DNA from: Pseudomonadota bacterium
GTDB lineage: Bacteria > Pseudomonadota > Alphaproteobacteria > Azospirillales > Azospirillaceae
Reading direction: 5' to 3'
Length of the DNA stretch: 7,753 nt
Assembly (NCBI GenBank): GCA_023412175.1
Contig: JAEYOB010000570.1
Span: 1-7,753 of the forward strand
The notes beneath the pieces are model-generated. The model saw nothing but the letters and a program-made list of their open reading frames with translations, searched no databases and had not been told where the DNA came from. Position 1 is the stretch's first letter, and every line of letters begins with the position of its first letter. Shown in pieces: positions 1 through 5,980 of this stretch. The position numbers and the translations under genes are program-made.

Positions 1-24
1 CATCGGGACCGGCACCCCCCGCCA

Positions 25-30
25 GAGGAA
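25..30 (+). promoter_or_regulatory. Ribosome binding site of livH
   Basis: GAGGAA lies 6 bases before the ATG at 37. A GTG at 31 is in frame, but it directly abuts this motif and leaves no spacer, so the site favours the ATG at 37. The reading frame stays open to the left window edge, so an upstream start cannot be strictly excluded. Confidence 0.7.
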
Positions 31-36
31 GTGGCG

Positions 37-915
37 ATGGAAACATTTACGACACTGGTCATGGCCGGGCTGGCCAATGGCAGTCTTTATGCGCTGGTGG
101 CGCTGGGCCTGGTTCTGATCTACAGAACACAGGACCTCGTGAACTTTGCTCATGGCGAAGTTCTGATGATCGGCGGCTTCGTCGGGTACACCGCCTTTCA
201 GGTGGCGGGCTTCAGCTACCCGCTGGCCCTCGTGGTCGCGATCGTCTCCTGCGGTCTGCTGGGCGCGCTTATTGAACGCATGATTCTGCGGCCGGTCGCC
301 CACCACCACCACATTACCCTGGCGATGGCCACGGTCGGCCTGTCCTTCGCTCTGAAAGGTGCGGCCCGCCTGCCCTTCGGATCGGACATCTACACCTTTC
401 CGCCCATGTTCGCCGACGTGCAGTCGATCACCGTCGCCGGCGTGGTCATCACCACCCAGAGCCTAGTGACAATCGTCGCGGCGCTGGTGCTGGGCAGCCT
501 TCTCTTCCTGTTCTTCCGCTCGACCACGCTGGGCAAGCAGATGCGCGCCACCCAGCAGAACCCGACCGGCGCCCGGCTGGTCGGCATCAACACCGGACGG
601 GTCTTCTCGATCACCTGGGCGCTCGCCTCGGCGGCCGGTGCCGCAGCCGGCGTGCTCGCCGCCCCGATGACCCTGCTCTACCCCGACGTCGGTTCGAACT
701 TCCTGCTCAAGGGGTTCGCCGCGGCCGTGCTCGGCGGCTTCAACAGCGTCCATGGGGCCATCGTCGGCGGCCTGATGATCGGCGTCATCGAGATGGTCTT
801 CGGCGGCTACATCTCGACCGCCTTCCAGCACATCTCGGCCTTCGTCGTGATCATGATCGTTCTCTTCGTTCGTCCAAACGGGCTGTTCGGGCGCACGCAG
901 GTCAAGCGGGTGTGA
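37..915 (+). CDS. livH: Branched-chain amino acid-type ABC transporter permease LivH
   Basis: Inner-membrane permease of the HAAT/LIV ABC importer family, which moves branched-chain amino acids or, in many soil bacteria, aromatic and other carboxylates. From the ATG at 37 it has 292 residues, the usual LivH length. It is almost entirely hydrophobic, with about eight likely membrane segments. Family landmarks are the early segment with LVNFAHGE (residues 35-41) and the C-terminal cytoplasmic coupling region LKGFAAAVLGG (about 224-234), followed by a Gly-rich helix and the typical VRPNGLFG end (278-285). An oddity is a run of four His (89-92) after the RPV motif. Its stop TGA shares one base with the ATG of livM, so the two are translationally coupled. 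The family call is firm. The substrate is unknown, because LivH sequence alone does not separate amino acid importers from aromatic-acid importers. Confidence 0.93.
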   Translation: METFTTLVMAGLANGSLYALVALGLVLIYRTQDLVNFAHGEVLMIGGFVGYTAFQVAGFSYPLALVVAIVSCGLLGALIERMILRPVAHHHHITLAMATVGLSFALKGAARLPFGSDIYTFPPMFADVQSITVAGVVITTQSLVTIVAALVLGSLLFLFFRSTTLGKQMRATQQNPTGARLVGINTGRVFSITWALASAAGAAAGVLAAPMTLLYPDVGSNFLLKGFAAAVLGGFNSVHGAIVGGLMIGVIEMVFGGYISTAFQHISAFVVIMIVLFVRPNGLFGRTQVKRV

Positions 916-1973
916 TGAGCATGATTAAAGAACTGACCTGGAAACTCGGCGGCTTTGCAATCCTCGTCGCGCTGATCGCCCTCCCCTTCGCCACCAACCC
1001 TTACGCCCAATACATCATCAACCTGGCGCTGGTGAACGTGGTCATCACCATCGGCCTCAACGTCCTGCTGGGTTATGCCGGCCAGTTCGCCTTCGCCCAC
1101 GCCGCCCTGATGGGCATCGGGGCCTACACCACGGCGCTGCTTGGCTATTGGCTGGACCTGTCCTTCTGGATCGCCCTGCCGGTATCCGGCGTGGTGGCGA
1201 TGCTGATCGGGTCGCTGGGAGCACTGCCGGCCATGCGCATGAAGAGCGTCTATCTGGCGCTGGTGACGCTGGCGTTCGCCGAGTTCGCGGTCTGGGTCCT
1301 GACCCACTGGAAGAGCCTGACGCTCGGCACGGACGGCGTGGCGGTGAATTCCCCCTCGCTGTTCGGCCATATGATCGCCGGCGACACCAATGTCTATTAC
1401 GTGCTGCTGGTCATCACCATCGCGCTCTATCTGGCAGCCAAGCTCATCGTGTCATCGCGGCTGGGCCGCGCCATGGTGGCGGTGCGCGAGAATGAGATCG
1501 TCGCCCAGTGCAGCGGCATCGACGTGCCGCGCACCAAAGCCTTCGCCTTCGCCTTCAGCGCTTTCTACGCCGGCATCGGCGGCGCCATGTTCGCCCTGAC
1601 CCTCGGCTTCATCGTGCCGGAAGGCTTCGGCATGCCGCTGCTGGTCATCCAGTTCTCCATGGTGGTGATCGGCGGTCTCGGCAGCCTGTTCGGTTCGATC
1701 ATCGGCGCCGTCGTGCTGACCGGTCTGCCGGAACTGCTGCGTGATTTCCAGGCGCTGCAGGAAATCATCTATGGGGTGATGCTGGTCGTCTTCGTCCTGC
1801 TGATGCCCAAGGGCGTTGCCGGTCTTGCCAAGCGCCTCGGCCTGCTCCCCGAAGAGCTGCTGGTTCGCGCCTCCGCTCTCAGGAGCCTGCGCCGGGACCC
1901 CGCCGCGGCTCCCAAATCCACCATCTCCAAATCCGTTGCCTCCAAACCGGCCGTTCAGGGGAGGATGCCATGA
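915..1973 (+). CDS. livM: Branched-chain amino acid-type ABC transporter permease LivM
   Basis: Second inner-membrane permease, expected to pair with LivH as a heterodimeric channel. The ATG at 915 overlaps the livH stop by one base (TGATG). ATG 921 and GTG 912 are alternative starts, and no strong ribosome binding site separates them. From 915 there are 352 residues, mostly hydrophobic. The LivM hallmark is the stretch LNVLLGYAGQFAFAHAALMG, encoded around 1051-1110. A second landmark is the coupling loop near GGLGSLFGSIIGA (about 1672-1710), which ends in LLMPKGVAGL. After the last membrane segment a hydrophilic tail of roughly 50 residues carries three imperfect 5-residue repeats, which are not part of the family core. 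The end overlaps livG by four bases (ATGA). The family call is secure; the substrate is unknown. Confidence 0.93.
   Translation: MSMIKELTWKLGGFAILVALIALPFATNPYAQYIINLALVNVVITIGLNVLLGYAGQFAFAHAALMGIGAYTTALLGYWLDLSFWIALPVSGVVAMLIGSLGALPAMRMKSVYLALVTLAFAEFAVWVLTHWKSLTLGTDGVAVNSPSLFGHMIAGDTNVYYVLLVITIALYLAAKLIVSSRLGRAMVAVRENEIVAQCSGIDVPRTKAFAFAFSAFYAGIGGAMFALTLGFIVPEGFGMPLLVIQFSMVVIGGLGSLFGSIIGAVVLTGLPELLRDFQALQEIIYGVMLVVFVLLMPKGVAGLAKRLGLLPEELLVRASALRSLRRDPAAAPKSTISKSVASKPAVQGRMP
1911..1955 (+). repeat. Three imperfect 15-base tandem repeats in the livM tail
   Basis: Units start at 1911, 1926 and 1941, each beginning (C/T)CCAAA. They are in frame and encode PKSTI, SKSVA and SKPAV. They lie in the hydrophilic C-terminal tail of LivM, outside the membrane core, and probably arose by slippage or duplication. 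Confidence 0.6.
1957..1964 (+). promoter_or_regulatory. Strong ribosome binding site of livG
   Basis: AGGGGAGG sits 5 bases before the livG ATG at 1970, inside the last codons of livM. It supports independent re-initiation in addition to coupling through the ATGA overlap. Confidence 0.7.
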
Positions 1974-2746
1974 GCGCACCGCTGCTCGACGTCAAGAATG
2001 TCTCCGTCCGGTTCGGCGGCCTGCTCGCGGTCAACGCGGCCAGCCTCGATATCAAGAAGGGCGAGATCCACGGCGTGATCGGCCCGAACAGTGCCGGCAA
2101 ATCCACTCTCTTCAACGCCATCACCGGCCTGGTGACGGCCAGCGAGGGCGAGGTCATCCTCGACGGCGAGAACCTGACCGCCCTGCCCGCCCACCTGCGG
2201 GCCGCCCACGGCATGCGCCGCACCTTCCAGTCGGTCCAGCTTCTGCCGGAACTGACGGTGCTGGAGAACGTGCTGATCGGCCTGCATCAGACCATCGACG
2301 AAGGCCCGTTGTTCGGGTTGTTCGGCCAGGCACGCACCGCCTTCGACGAGAAGGCGGCGGTGGAACGGGTGCGCGAGACGCTGGCCTTCCTCGGCATCGG
2401 GCACACCCTGCTGAAGCGCCCGCCCGAACTGAGCTTTGCCGAGCAGCGCTATGTCGAAGTCGCCCGCGCCCTGGCCACCCGCCCCAAGCTGCTGCTGCTG
2501 GACGAGCCGGTCGCCGGCCTCAGCCCCCACGAGGTCGAGAACTTCAAGGCTCTGGTGGTCCGGCTGCGCGACGAGTGGGGCATGACGGTGATGCTGGTCG
2601 AGCACGTCCTGTCGGTCGTCTTCGGCATTTCCGACCGCGTGACGGTGCTGGTCCATGGCGCCGTGATCGCCAGCGGCCTGCCGGACGCCATCGCCCGCAA
2701 CGAAGCGGTCCGCGCCGCTTACCTGGGAGACGAGGCCCATGCTTGA
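1970..2746 (+). CDS. livG: Branched-chain amino acid-type ABC transporter ATPase LivG
   Basis: Cytoplasmic ATP-hydrolysing subunit of the importer, 258 residues, the normal LivG size. Visible motifs are Walker A GPNSAGKST (38-46), Q-loop Gln87 in FQSVQLL, Walker B LLLLDEP (174-180) with catalytic Glu179, D-loop GLSP and H-loop His212 in VEH. It ends with the usual LivG-like AAYLGDEA. Two positions are unusual: Ser41 replaces the common Gly in Walker A, and the ABC signature reads LSFAEQ (154-159) where LivG proteins usually have LSYGQQ or LSGGQ-like sequence, so the invariant-looking Gly is Ala. Because LivF keeps a perfect signature, this may be an asymmetric ATPase pair. The start is an ATG with a strong ribosome binding site and overlaps livM by four bases. 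The end overlaps livF by eight bases. Confidence 0.93.
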   Translation: MSAPLLDVKNVSVRFGGLLAVNAASLDIKKGEIHGVIGPNSAGKSTLFNAITGLVTASEGEVILDGENLTALPAHLRAAHGMRRTFQSVQLLPELTVLENVLIGLHQTIDEGPLFGLFGQARTAFDEKAAVERVRETLAFLGIGHTLLKRPPELSFAEQRYVEVARALATRPKLLLLDEPVAGLSPHEVENFKALVVRLRDEWGMTVMLVEHVLSVVFGISDRVTVLVHGAVIASGLPDAIARNEAVRAAYLGDEAHA

Positions 2747-3443
2747 GATTCGTGGACTTCGCGCCGGCTATGGTGCGCTCAACGTCCTGCATGGCCTGAA
2801 TTTCGAGGTCCGCAAGGGCGAGGCGGTCTCGCTTCTCGGCGGCAACGGCGCCGGCAAGACAACCACGCTGAAGACGGTGGTCGGGCTGCTGCGCGGCACC
2901 GGCGGCGACGTTCTGCTGGACGGCAAATCGATCCTCAACCAGCCGCCGCACGCCATCTTCGCGGCGGGCATCGCGCTGGTTCCCCAGGGGCGGGAGATCT
3001 TCCCCGATATGACCGTCGCGGAGAATCTCGAACTCGGGGCGCTGGCCACCAGACTCGGCACGGACGAGCGCCAGCGTACCATGGACGAGATCTTCCAGAT
3101 CTTCCCGCGCCTGAAAGAGCGCATGCAGCAGCAGGCCGGCACCCTGTCGGGAGGCGAACAGCAGATGCTGGCCCTCGGCCGCGCGCTGATGTCGCGCCCG
3201 CGCGTCCTTCTGATGGACGAGCCGACCTCGGGCATCGCCCCGCTCGTCGTGCAGGAATTGACCCGCATCCTTCGCCAACTGAATCAAGCCGGACAGACGC
3301 TCCTGCTCGTCGAGCAGAATGTGCGCATGGCACTCGCGGTCTCCGAGCGCGCCTACATGCTGCGCAACGGCCAGATCGTTCGCGAGATGAAATCGGCAGA
3401 CGTCGAAAACACCGAGGCTCTTTTCGAGGAATTCATCGGCTGA
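2739..3443 (+). CDS. livF: Branched-chain amino acid-type ABC transporter ATPase LivF
   Basis: Second cytoplasmic ATPase of the importer, 234 residues, typical for LivF. Motifs are Walker A GGNGAGKT (34-41), Q-loop Gln83 in VPQGREIFP (a LivF hallmark), a canonical signature LSGGEQ (136-141) and Walker B RVLLMDEP (155-162) with Glu161. The H-loop position is Gln193 in LVEQN. From memory VEQN is normal in LivF proteins (including E. coli LivF) and is not a defect. The ATG lies inside the end of livG (8-base overlap), with GAGG three bases upstream as a close ribosome binding site. It is the last gene of the transporter block, followed by a 75-base gap before the enzyme genes. The family call is secure. 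Confidence 0.94.
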   Translation: MLEIRGLRAGYGALNVLHGLNFEVRKGEAVSLLGGNGAGKTTTLKTVVGLLRGTGGDVLLDGKSILNQPPHAIFAAGIALVPQGREIFPDMTVAENLELGALATRLGTDERQRTMDEIFQIFPRLKERMQQQAGTLSGGEQQMLALGRALMSRPRVLLMDEPTSGIAPLVVQELTRILRQLNQAGQTLLLVEQNVRMALAVSERAYMLRNGQIVREMKSADVENTEALFEEFIG

Positions 3444-3518
3444 CCGGATCCTCGAACAGCCCGACGCCAAAACCACTGCTCAGCGAGCTTACGCCATACG
3501 AGTGAAACAGGAGGCTGC
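3444..3518 (+). promoter_or_regulatory. Gap between transporter and enzyme blocks, with a ribosome binding site
   Basis: This is one of only two non-overlapping gaps between genes in the window. It holds AGGAGG (3509-3514), a near-perfect ribosome binding site four bases before the ATG at 3519. A small 4-bp hairpin (GCTC-AGC-GAGC, 3478-3488) is too weak for a terminator. I see no convincing -35/-10 pair, so whether an internal promoter is present is open. Confidence 0.5.
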
Positions 3519-3830
3519 ATGTTTTCCCCGCACCCTAATCCGGAAGAGCTTCTGACCCCACGCCCGGAACAGGTCTTTTTCGAAGACCCCGCGATTGACC
3601 GCGCCATGGCGATCGTGATGGCCCTGGCCAGCGAGGTCTATGTGCTGCGCGACCGTGTCTTCGCCATGGAGCAGCAGCTGGCCGCCAAGGGGACGCTGGA
3701 CGTCGCCGCCCTCGACGCCGAACCGACCGGCGAGGAGCGCCTCGCCCGCGCTGCCGACCGCGCCGACTTCGTCGCCCACATCATGCATTCCGCAATCGGC
3801 CTCCAGTTCTCCAAGGGAGCCAAGGCATGA
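3519..3830 (+). CDS. Small hypothetical protein, coiled-coil-like, coupled to the methyltransferase
   Basis: A 103-residue soluble protein of a family I cannot name. It has no signal peptide or membrane segment. The first 25 residues are Pro-rich and acidic (PHPNPEELL, then FFEDPAIDRA). Residues about 24-58 form a long amphipathic helix with heptad-like hydrophobic spacing (IDRAMAIVMALASEVYVLRD, then FAMEQQL), which suggests a short coiled coil. A charged linker (about 60-75) follows, then a second helix (about 74-97) rich in Ala, Arg and Asp. No catalytic motif or metal-binding Cys cluster is visible. The AGGAGG site and the ATGA overlap with the next gene make it a real gene. The overlap suggests stoichiometric synthesis with the methyltransferase, so a dimerisation or accessory subunit role is the best inference. 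It is not a known enzyme as far as I can tell. Confidence 0.85.
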   Translation: MFSPHPNPEELLTPRPEQVFFEDPAIDRAMAIVMALASEVYVLRDRVFAMEQQLAAKGTLDVAALDAEPTGEERLARAADRADFVAHIMHSAIGLQFSKGAKA

Positions 3831-5887
3831 GCAACCACGCCGAATACAAGTCGACGCTGAGCCCGCGCAGCTTCGTCGCCGGGCAGGACTTCATCACCGC
3901 CTGCAAGGTCTATTGGCACAAGGATCTGTTCCCGGCCGTCCGCGAGGATTTCGAACGCCGCGCCGGTCTCAGCGCCAAGCCGGCCGAAACCGTCGAAGAG
4001 ATCGCCGCGCTGATGGAGGACAGCCTCGTCTACCGGTACTTCAGCTGGTTCGAGCGCCACCTGCAGCGCTACAAGTACTCGGGCCGCTACGGCCTGATCG
4101 AGTGGTACAAGCAGAATCGGGAGTCCTACAACCCGCTGCTGGCCGAGGCTCCGGAGGAACAGCTCGCGCTGCGCCCCGACCTCGAAATGCCGAAATACTA
4201 CGCCAACTGCGACATCCACCAGCATCCGGGCGGCGTCTGGTCGGACGAGATGGGCGGCCTGATCTATGAGCGCGCCGCCAGCACCACCACGCCGCTGGCC
4301 GGTGGCAAGCACGCCAACATGCACGACAAGTTCGTGGACATCGTCGCCGGCTACGTCCAGAACCCCGCCAAGGTCCTCGACATGGCCTGCGGCTTCGGCA
4401 AGACGACCCAGCCGCTGTACGAGCGTTTCAAGGACGCCGAGGTCACCGGTGTCGATCTCTCGGCCCCCTGCCTGAAGGTCGCCGCCCTGCGCGCCAAGCA
4501 GGCCGGCGCGGCGAACGCCAGGTTCGTCCAGGCCGATGTCGCCGCCACCGGCTTCGACGACGCCAGCTTCGATCTGGTCGCCTCGTCGATGCTGCTGCAC
4601 GAGATGCCGCCGCCGCACATCGAGAAGACCCTGGCCGAGGCGGCCCGCGTCCTCAAGCCGGGCGGCGAGATGATCCATCTCGACTTCTACCATTTCATGA
4701 CGCCCTTCCACCGCTTCATCCACTACACGCACGGCCGCCGCAACAACGAGCCGTTCATGGAGCCGCTGGCCGAGATGGACCTGCCGAAGACGCTGAGCGA
4801 GCTCGGCTTCACCGACATCACCATCGAGCCCTTCGCCGAGGAAGAGGGCGTCCTGTTGCCCGAATTCCGCACCTGGCGCTTCCCCTGGACGGTGATCCGC
4901 GCCAAGCGCGCCGCCTGCCCGGCCGGGGTCGGGGGGGGGTCGCCCCGCCGGCCCCCGGATCTCCCCTTGCCCCTCGACACGTCGCCCGCCGCCTCAGTGC
5001 CGCCGCCAGATGAGACGCCTTCCATGACGACTGAGTTCACCGCCGATGGCCTGCGCCGGATTCGCCGGGGGTTCGTGGACATCACCGACGGGCAGATCCA
5101 CCACCGCAGTTGCGGCGCCGGCGCGGCCACACCGCTGGTCATGCTTCATGGTTCACCGGGTTCCTCCTTCAGCCTGGTGCCGACCATGCTGCACCTGGGG
5201 GAGAAGCGCCGGGTCATCGCGCCCGACCATCCCGGCAACGGCGATTCCACCCCGCCGGCCGTTGAGAACCCATCCATTCCCGATTATGCGGCTGCCCACG
5301 TCGCCGCACTGGACGCGCTCGGCTTGGAGCGCTTCGACCTTTACGGCTATCACACCGGCGCCAGCATCGCGGTCGAGATCGCGCTGACCCACCCCGGCCG
5401 CGTGCGTCGCCTGATCCTCGACGGCCCGTCGCTGTTCACCGCCGAGGAACGCGACCGCCTGTTCCGCCAGGACCACGCCCCGGCCATCCCTCTGTCGCTG
5501 GACGGTTCGCACCTGACCACCGTGTGGTCCATGGTTCGCGACGCCCATGTCTTCTGGCCCTGGTGGAACCGCACCGCCGACGGCATCCGCGGCCGCGGCC
5601 TGCCCTCCGCCGATTTCCTCCACGGCGAGGCGGTCGAGGTGCTGAAGGCGGTCGGCAGCTATCATCTGACTTATCGCGCCGCGCTCGGCTTCGACAAGCG
5701 CTCGCGCCTGCCGCGCCTAGCCTTGCCGGTGCTGGTGAGCGCCGGCCCGCGCGACCAGAATTTCAAGGCGCTGCACCCGGTCGCGGCGATGATCCCCGGC
5801 GCCCGCGCCGTCGAAATTCCCGGCCTCGACGACGAAGCGGCCGTCGCCGCCTCGGCCGCAATCTTCGACGACTTCCTGTCGGCCTGA
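3827..5887 (+). CDS. Class I SAM-dependent methyltransferase, read through into an alpha/beta-hydrolase domain
   Basis: As given, a 686-residue open frame. Residues 1 to about 361 are a Rossmann-fold methyltransferase. SAM-binding motif I is VLDMACGFGKTT (183-194), the acidic residue after strand 2 is Asp210 in VTGVDLS, motif II lies around ADVAATGF (237-244) with FDLVASSMLLHEM after it, and motif III is RVLKPGGEMIHLDFY (274-288), a UbiE-like pattern. Before motif I sits a region of about 180 residues, mostly helical and rich in aromatic residues, with a distinctive CDIHQHPGG (128-136). It is not part of the standard fold and may hold the acceptor site. Residues about 362-399 are a Pro/Gly/Ala-rich linker encoded around a run of nine G, and residues 400-686 are the hydrolase-fold part. 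The methyltransferase function may truly end near 4910, with the fusion being a frameshift effect (see the G-run entry). The start is an ATG overlapping the previous stop, with GGGAG seven bases upstream. The acceptor substrate is unknown. Confidence 0.8.
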   Translation: MSNHAEYKSTLSPRSFVAGQDFITACKVYWHKDLFPAVREDFERRAGLSAKPAETVEEIAALMEDSLVYRYFSWFERHLQRYKYSGRYGLIEWYKQNRESYNPLLAEAPEEQLALRPDLEMPKYYANCDIHQHPGGVWSDEMGGLIYERAASTTTPLAGGKHANMHDKFVDIVAGYVQNPAKVLDMACGFGKTTQPLYERFKDAEVTGVDLSAPCLKVAALRAKQAGAANARFVQADVAATGFDDASFDLVASSMLLHEMPPPHIEKTLAEAARVLKPGGEMIHLDFYHFMTPFHRFIHYTHGRRNNEPFMEPLAEMDLPKTLSELGFTDITIEPFAEEEGVLLPEFRTWRFPWTVIRAKRAACPAGVGGGSPRRPPDLPLPLDTSPAASVPPPDETPSMTTEFTADGLRRIRRGFVDITDGQIHHRSCGAGAATPLVMLHGSPGSSFSLVPTMLHLGEKRRVIAPDHPGNGDSTPPAVENPSIPDYAAAHVAALDALGLERFDLYGYHTGASIAVEIALTHPGRVRRLILDGPSLFTAEERDRLFRQDHAPAIPLSLDGSHLTTVWSMVRDAHVFWPWWNRTADGIRGRGLPSADFLHGEAVEVLKAVGSYHLTYRAALGFDKRSRLPRLALPVLVSAGPRDQNFKALHPVAAMIPGARAVEIPGLDDEAAVAASAAIFDDFLSA
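4921..4953 (+). other. G9 tract in a strong hairpin at the methyltransferase-hydrolase junction
   Basis: Nine consecutive G occupy 4931-4939. Outer arms GGCCGG (4921-4926) and CCGGCC (4948-4953) can pair, and GGGG (4936-4939) can pair with CCCC (4943-4946) inside, giving a very stable stem. Such a tract is prone to polymerase slippage and sequencing error. If it were eight G, the methyltransferase frame would stop at TGA 5025-5027, overlapping the ATG at 5024 as ATGA. If it were ten G, it would stop at TGA 5011-5013. Only nine G give a fusion. Confidence 0.75.
5024..5887 (+). CDS. Alpha/beta-hydrolase-fold protein with His at the nucleophile position
   Basis: If initiated at the ATG at 5024 this is a 287-residue, full-length alpha/beta hydrolase, here in frame with the methyltransferase. 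Fold landmarks are the oxyanion-loop motif HGSPG (42-46), PDHPGNGDS (67-75), the nucleophile elbow GYHTG (108-112), a helical cap with aromatic FWPWW (177-181), strand VLVSAGPRD with a candidate acid Asp244, and a short C-terminal helix. The elbow has His110 in place of Ser, Asp or Cys, and where the catalytic His normally follows strand 8 the sequence reads PGLDDEAA (266-273). It therefore lacks two members of the usual triad. I recall G-x-H-T-G elbows in a subset of proteins annotated as alpha/beta hydrolases, which suggests a conserved non-classical group and not decay. Ribosome binding before 5024 is weak (GAG at 5012-5014), consistent with either coupling or fusion. The reaction is unknown; it could be a pseudo-hydrolase or non-serine catalyst. 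Confidence 0.75.
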   Translation: MTTEFTADGLRRIRRGFVDITDGQIHHRSCGAGAATPLVMLHGSPGSSFSLVPTMLHLGEKRRVIAPDHPGNGDSTPPAVENPSIPDYAAAHVAALDALGLERFDLYGYHTGASIAVEIALTHPGRVRRLILDGPSLFTAEERDRLFRQDHAPAIPLSLDGSHLTTVWSMVRDAHVFWPWWNRTADGIRGRGLPSADFLHGEAVEVLKAVGSYHLTYRAALGFDKRSRLPRLALPVLVSAGPRDQNFKALHPVAAMIPGARAVEIPGLDDEAAVAASAAIFDDFLSA

Positions 5888-5980
5888 GCGATGCCCGCCG
5901 GACACCCGGCACGCAATTGGAAGTCAACACACGCACGGGCGCCTTCACCAGCACGGCGCCAGATCACGAAGGACAAGAAC
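5888..5980 (+). promoter_or_regulatory. Gap before the flavoenzyme gene, with a ribosome binding site
   Basis: This 93-base gap carries GAAGGA (5968-5973) seven bases before the ATG at 5981, which fixes the flavoenzyme start. An in-frame ATG at 5891 would add 30 residues of basic, low-complexity sequence without fold and lacks a good site, so it is not used. Two GGCGCC copies (5938-5943, 5955-5960) could form a 6-bp stem with an 11-base loop and no T run, so it is not a terminator. No clear promoter is seen. Confidence 0.55.

Noticed and set aside
3322..3330. Gln instead of His in the LivF H-loop (VEQN) as a defect
   Set aside because: VEQN is the usual LivF sequence as far as I recall, including in E. 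coli LivF, so it is normal for the family.
2544..3476. Open frame of 310 codons on the - strand across livG/livF
   Set aside because: Antisense shadow of two clear ABC ATPases; its composition (Arg, Asp, Gln-rich) is typical of such shadows.
3478..3488. Hairpin after livF as a terminator
   Set aside because: The stem is only 4 bp and is followed by just two T, so it is too weak for an intrinsic terminator.
3638..4732. Open frame of 364 codons on the - strand, opposite the small protein and methyltransferase
   Set aside because: No recognisable motifs, and the + strand genes there have ribosome binding sites, overlaps and SAM motifs. Long antisense frames are expected at this GC content.
5918..5950. 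TTGGAA as a -35 promoter element before the flavoenzyme gene
   Set aside because: No -10-like sequence at suitable spacing; the following bases are GC-rich.
5938..5960. GGCGCC pair as terminator or operator
   Set aside because: A 6-bp stem with no T run; GGCGCC palindromes are frequent by chance in sequence this GC-rich.
5891..5980. Upstream ATG giving a 30-residue N-terminal extension of the flavoenzyme
   Set aside because: The extension is basic and low in structure, lacks a good ribosome binding site, and GAAGGA sits correctly before the ATG at 5981.
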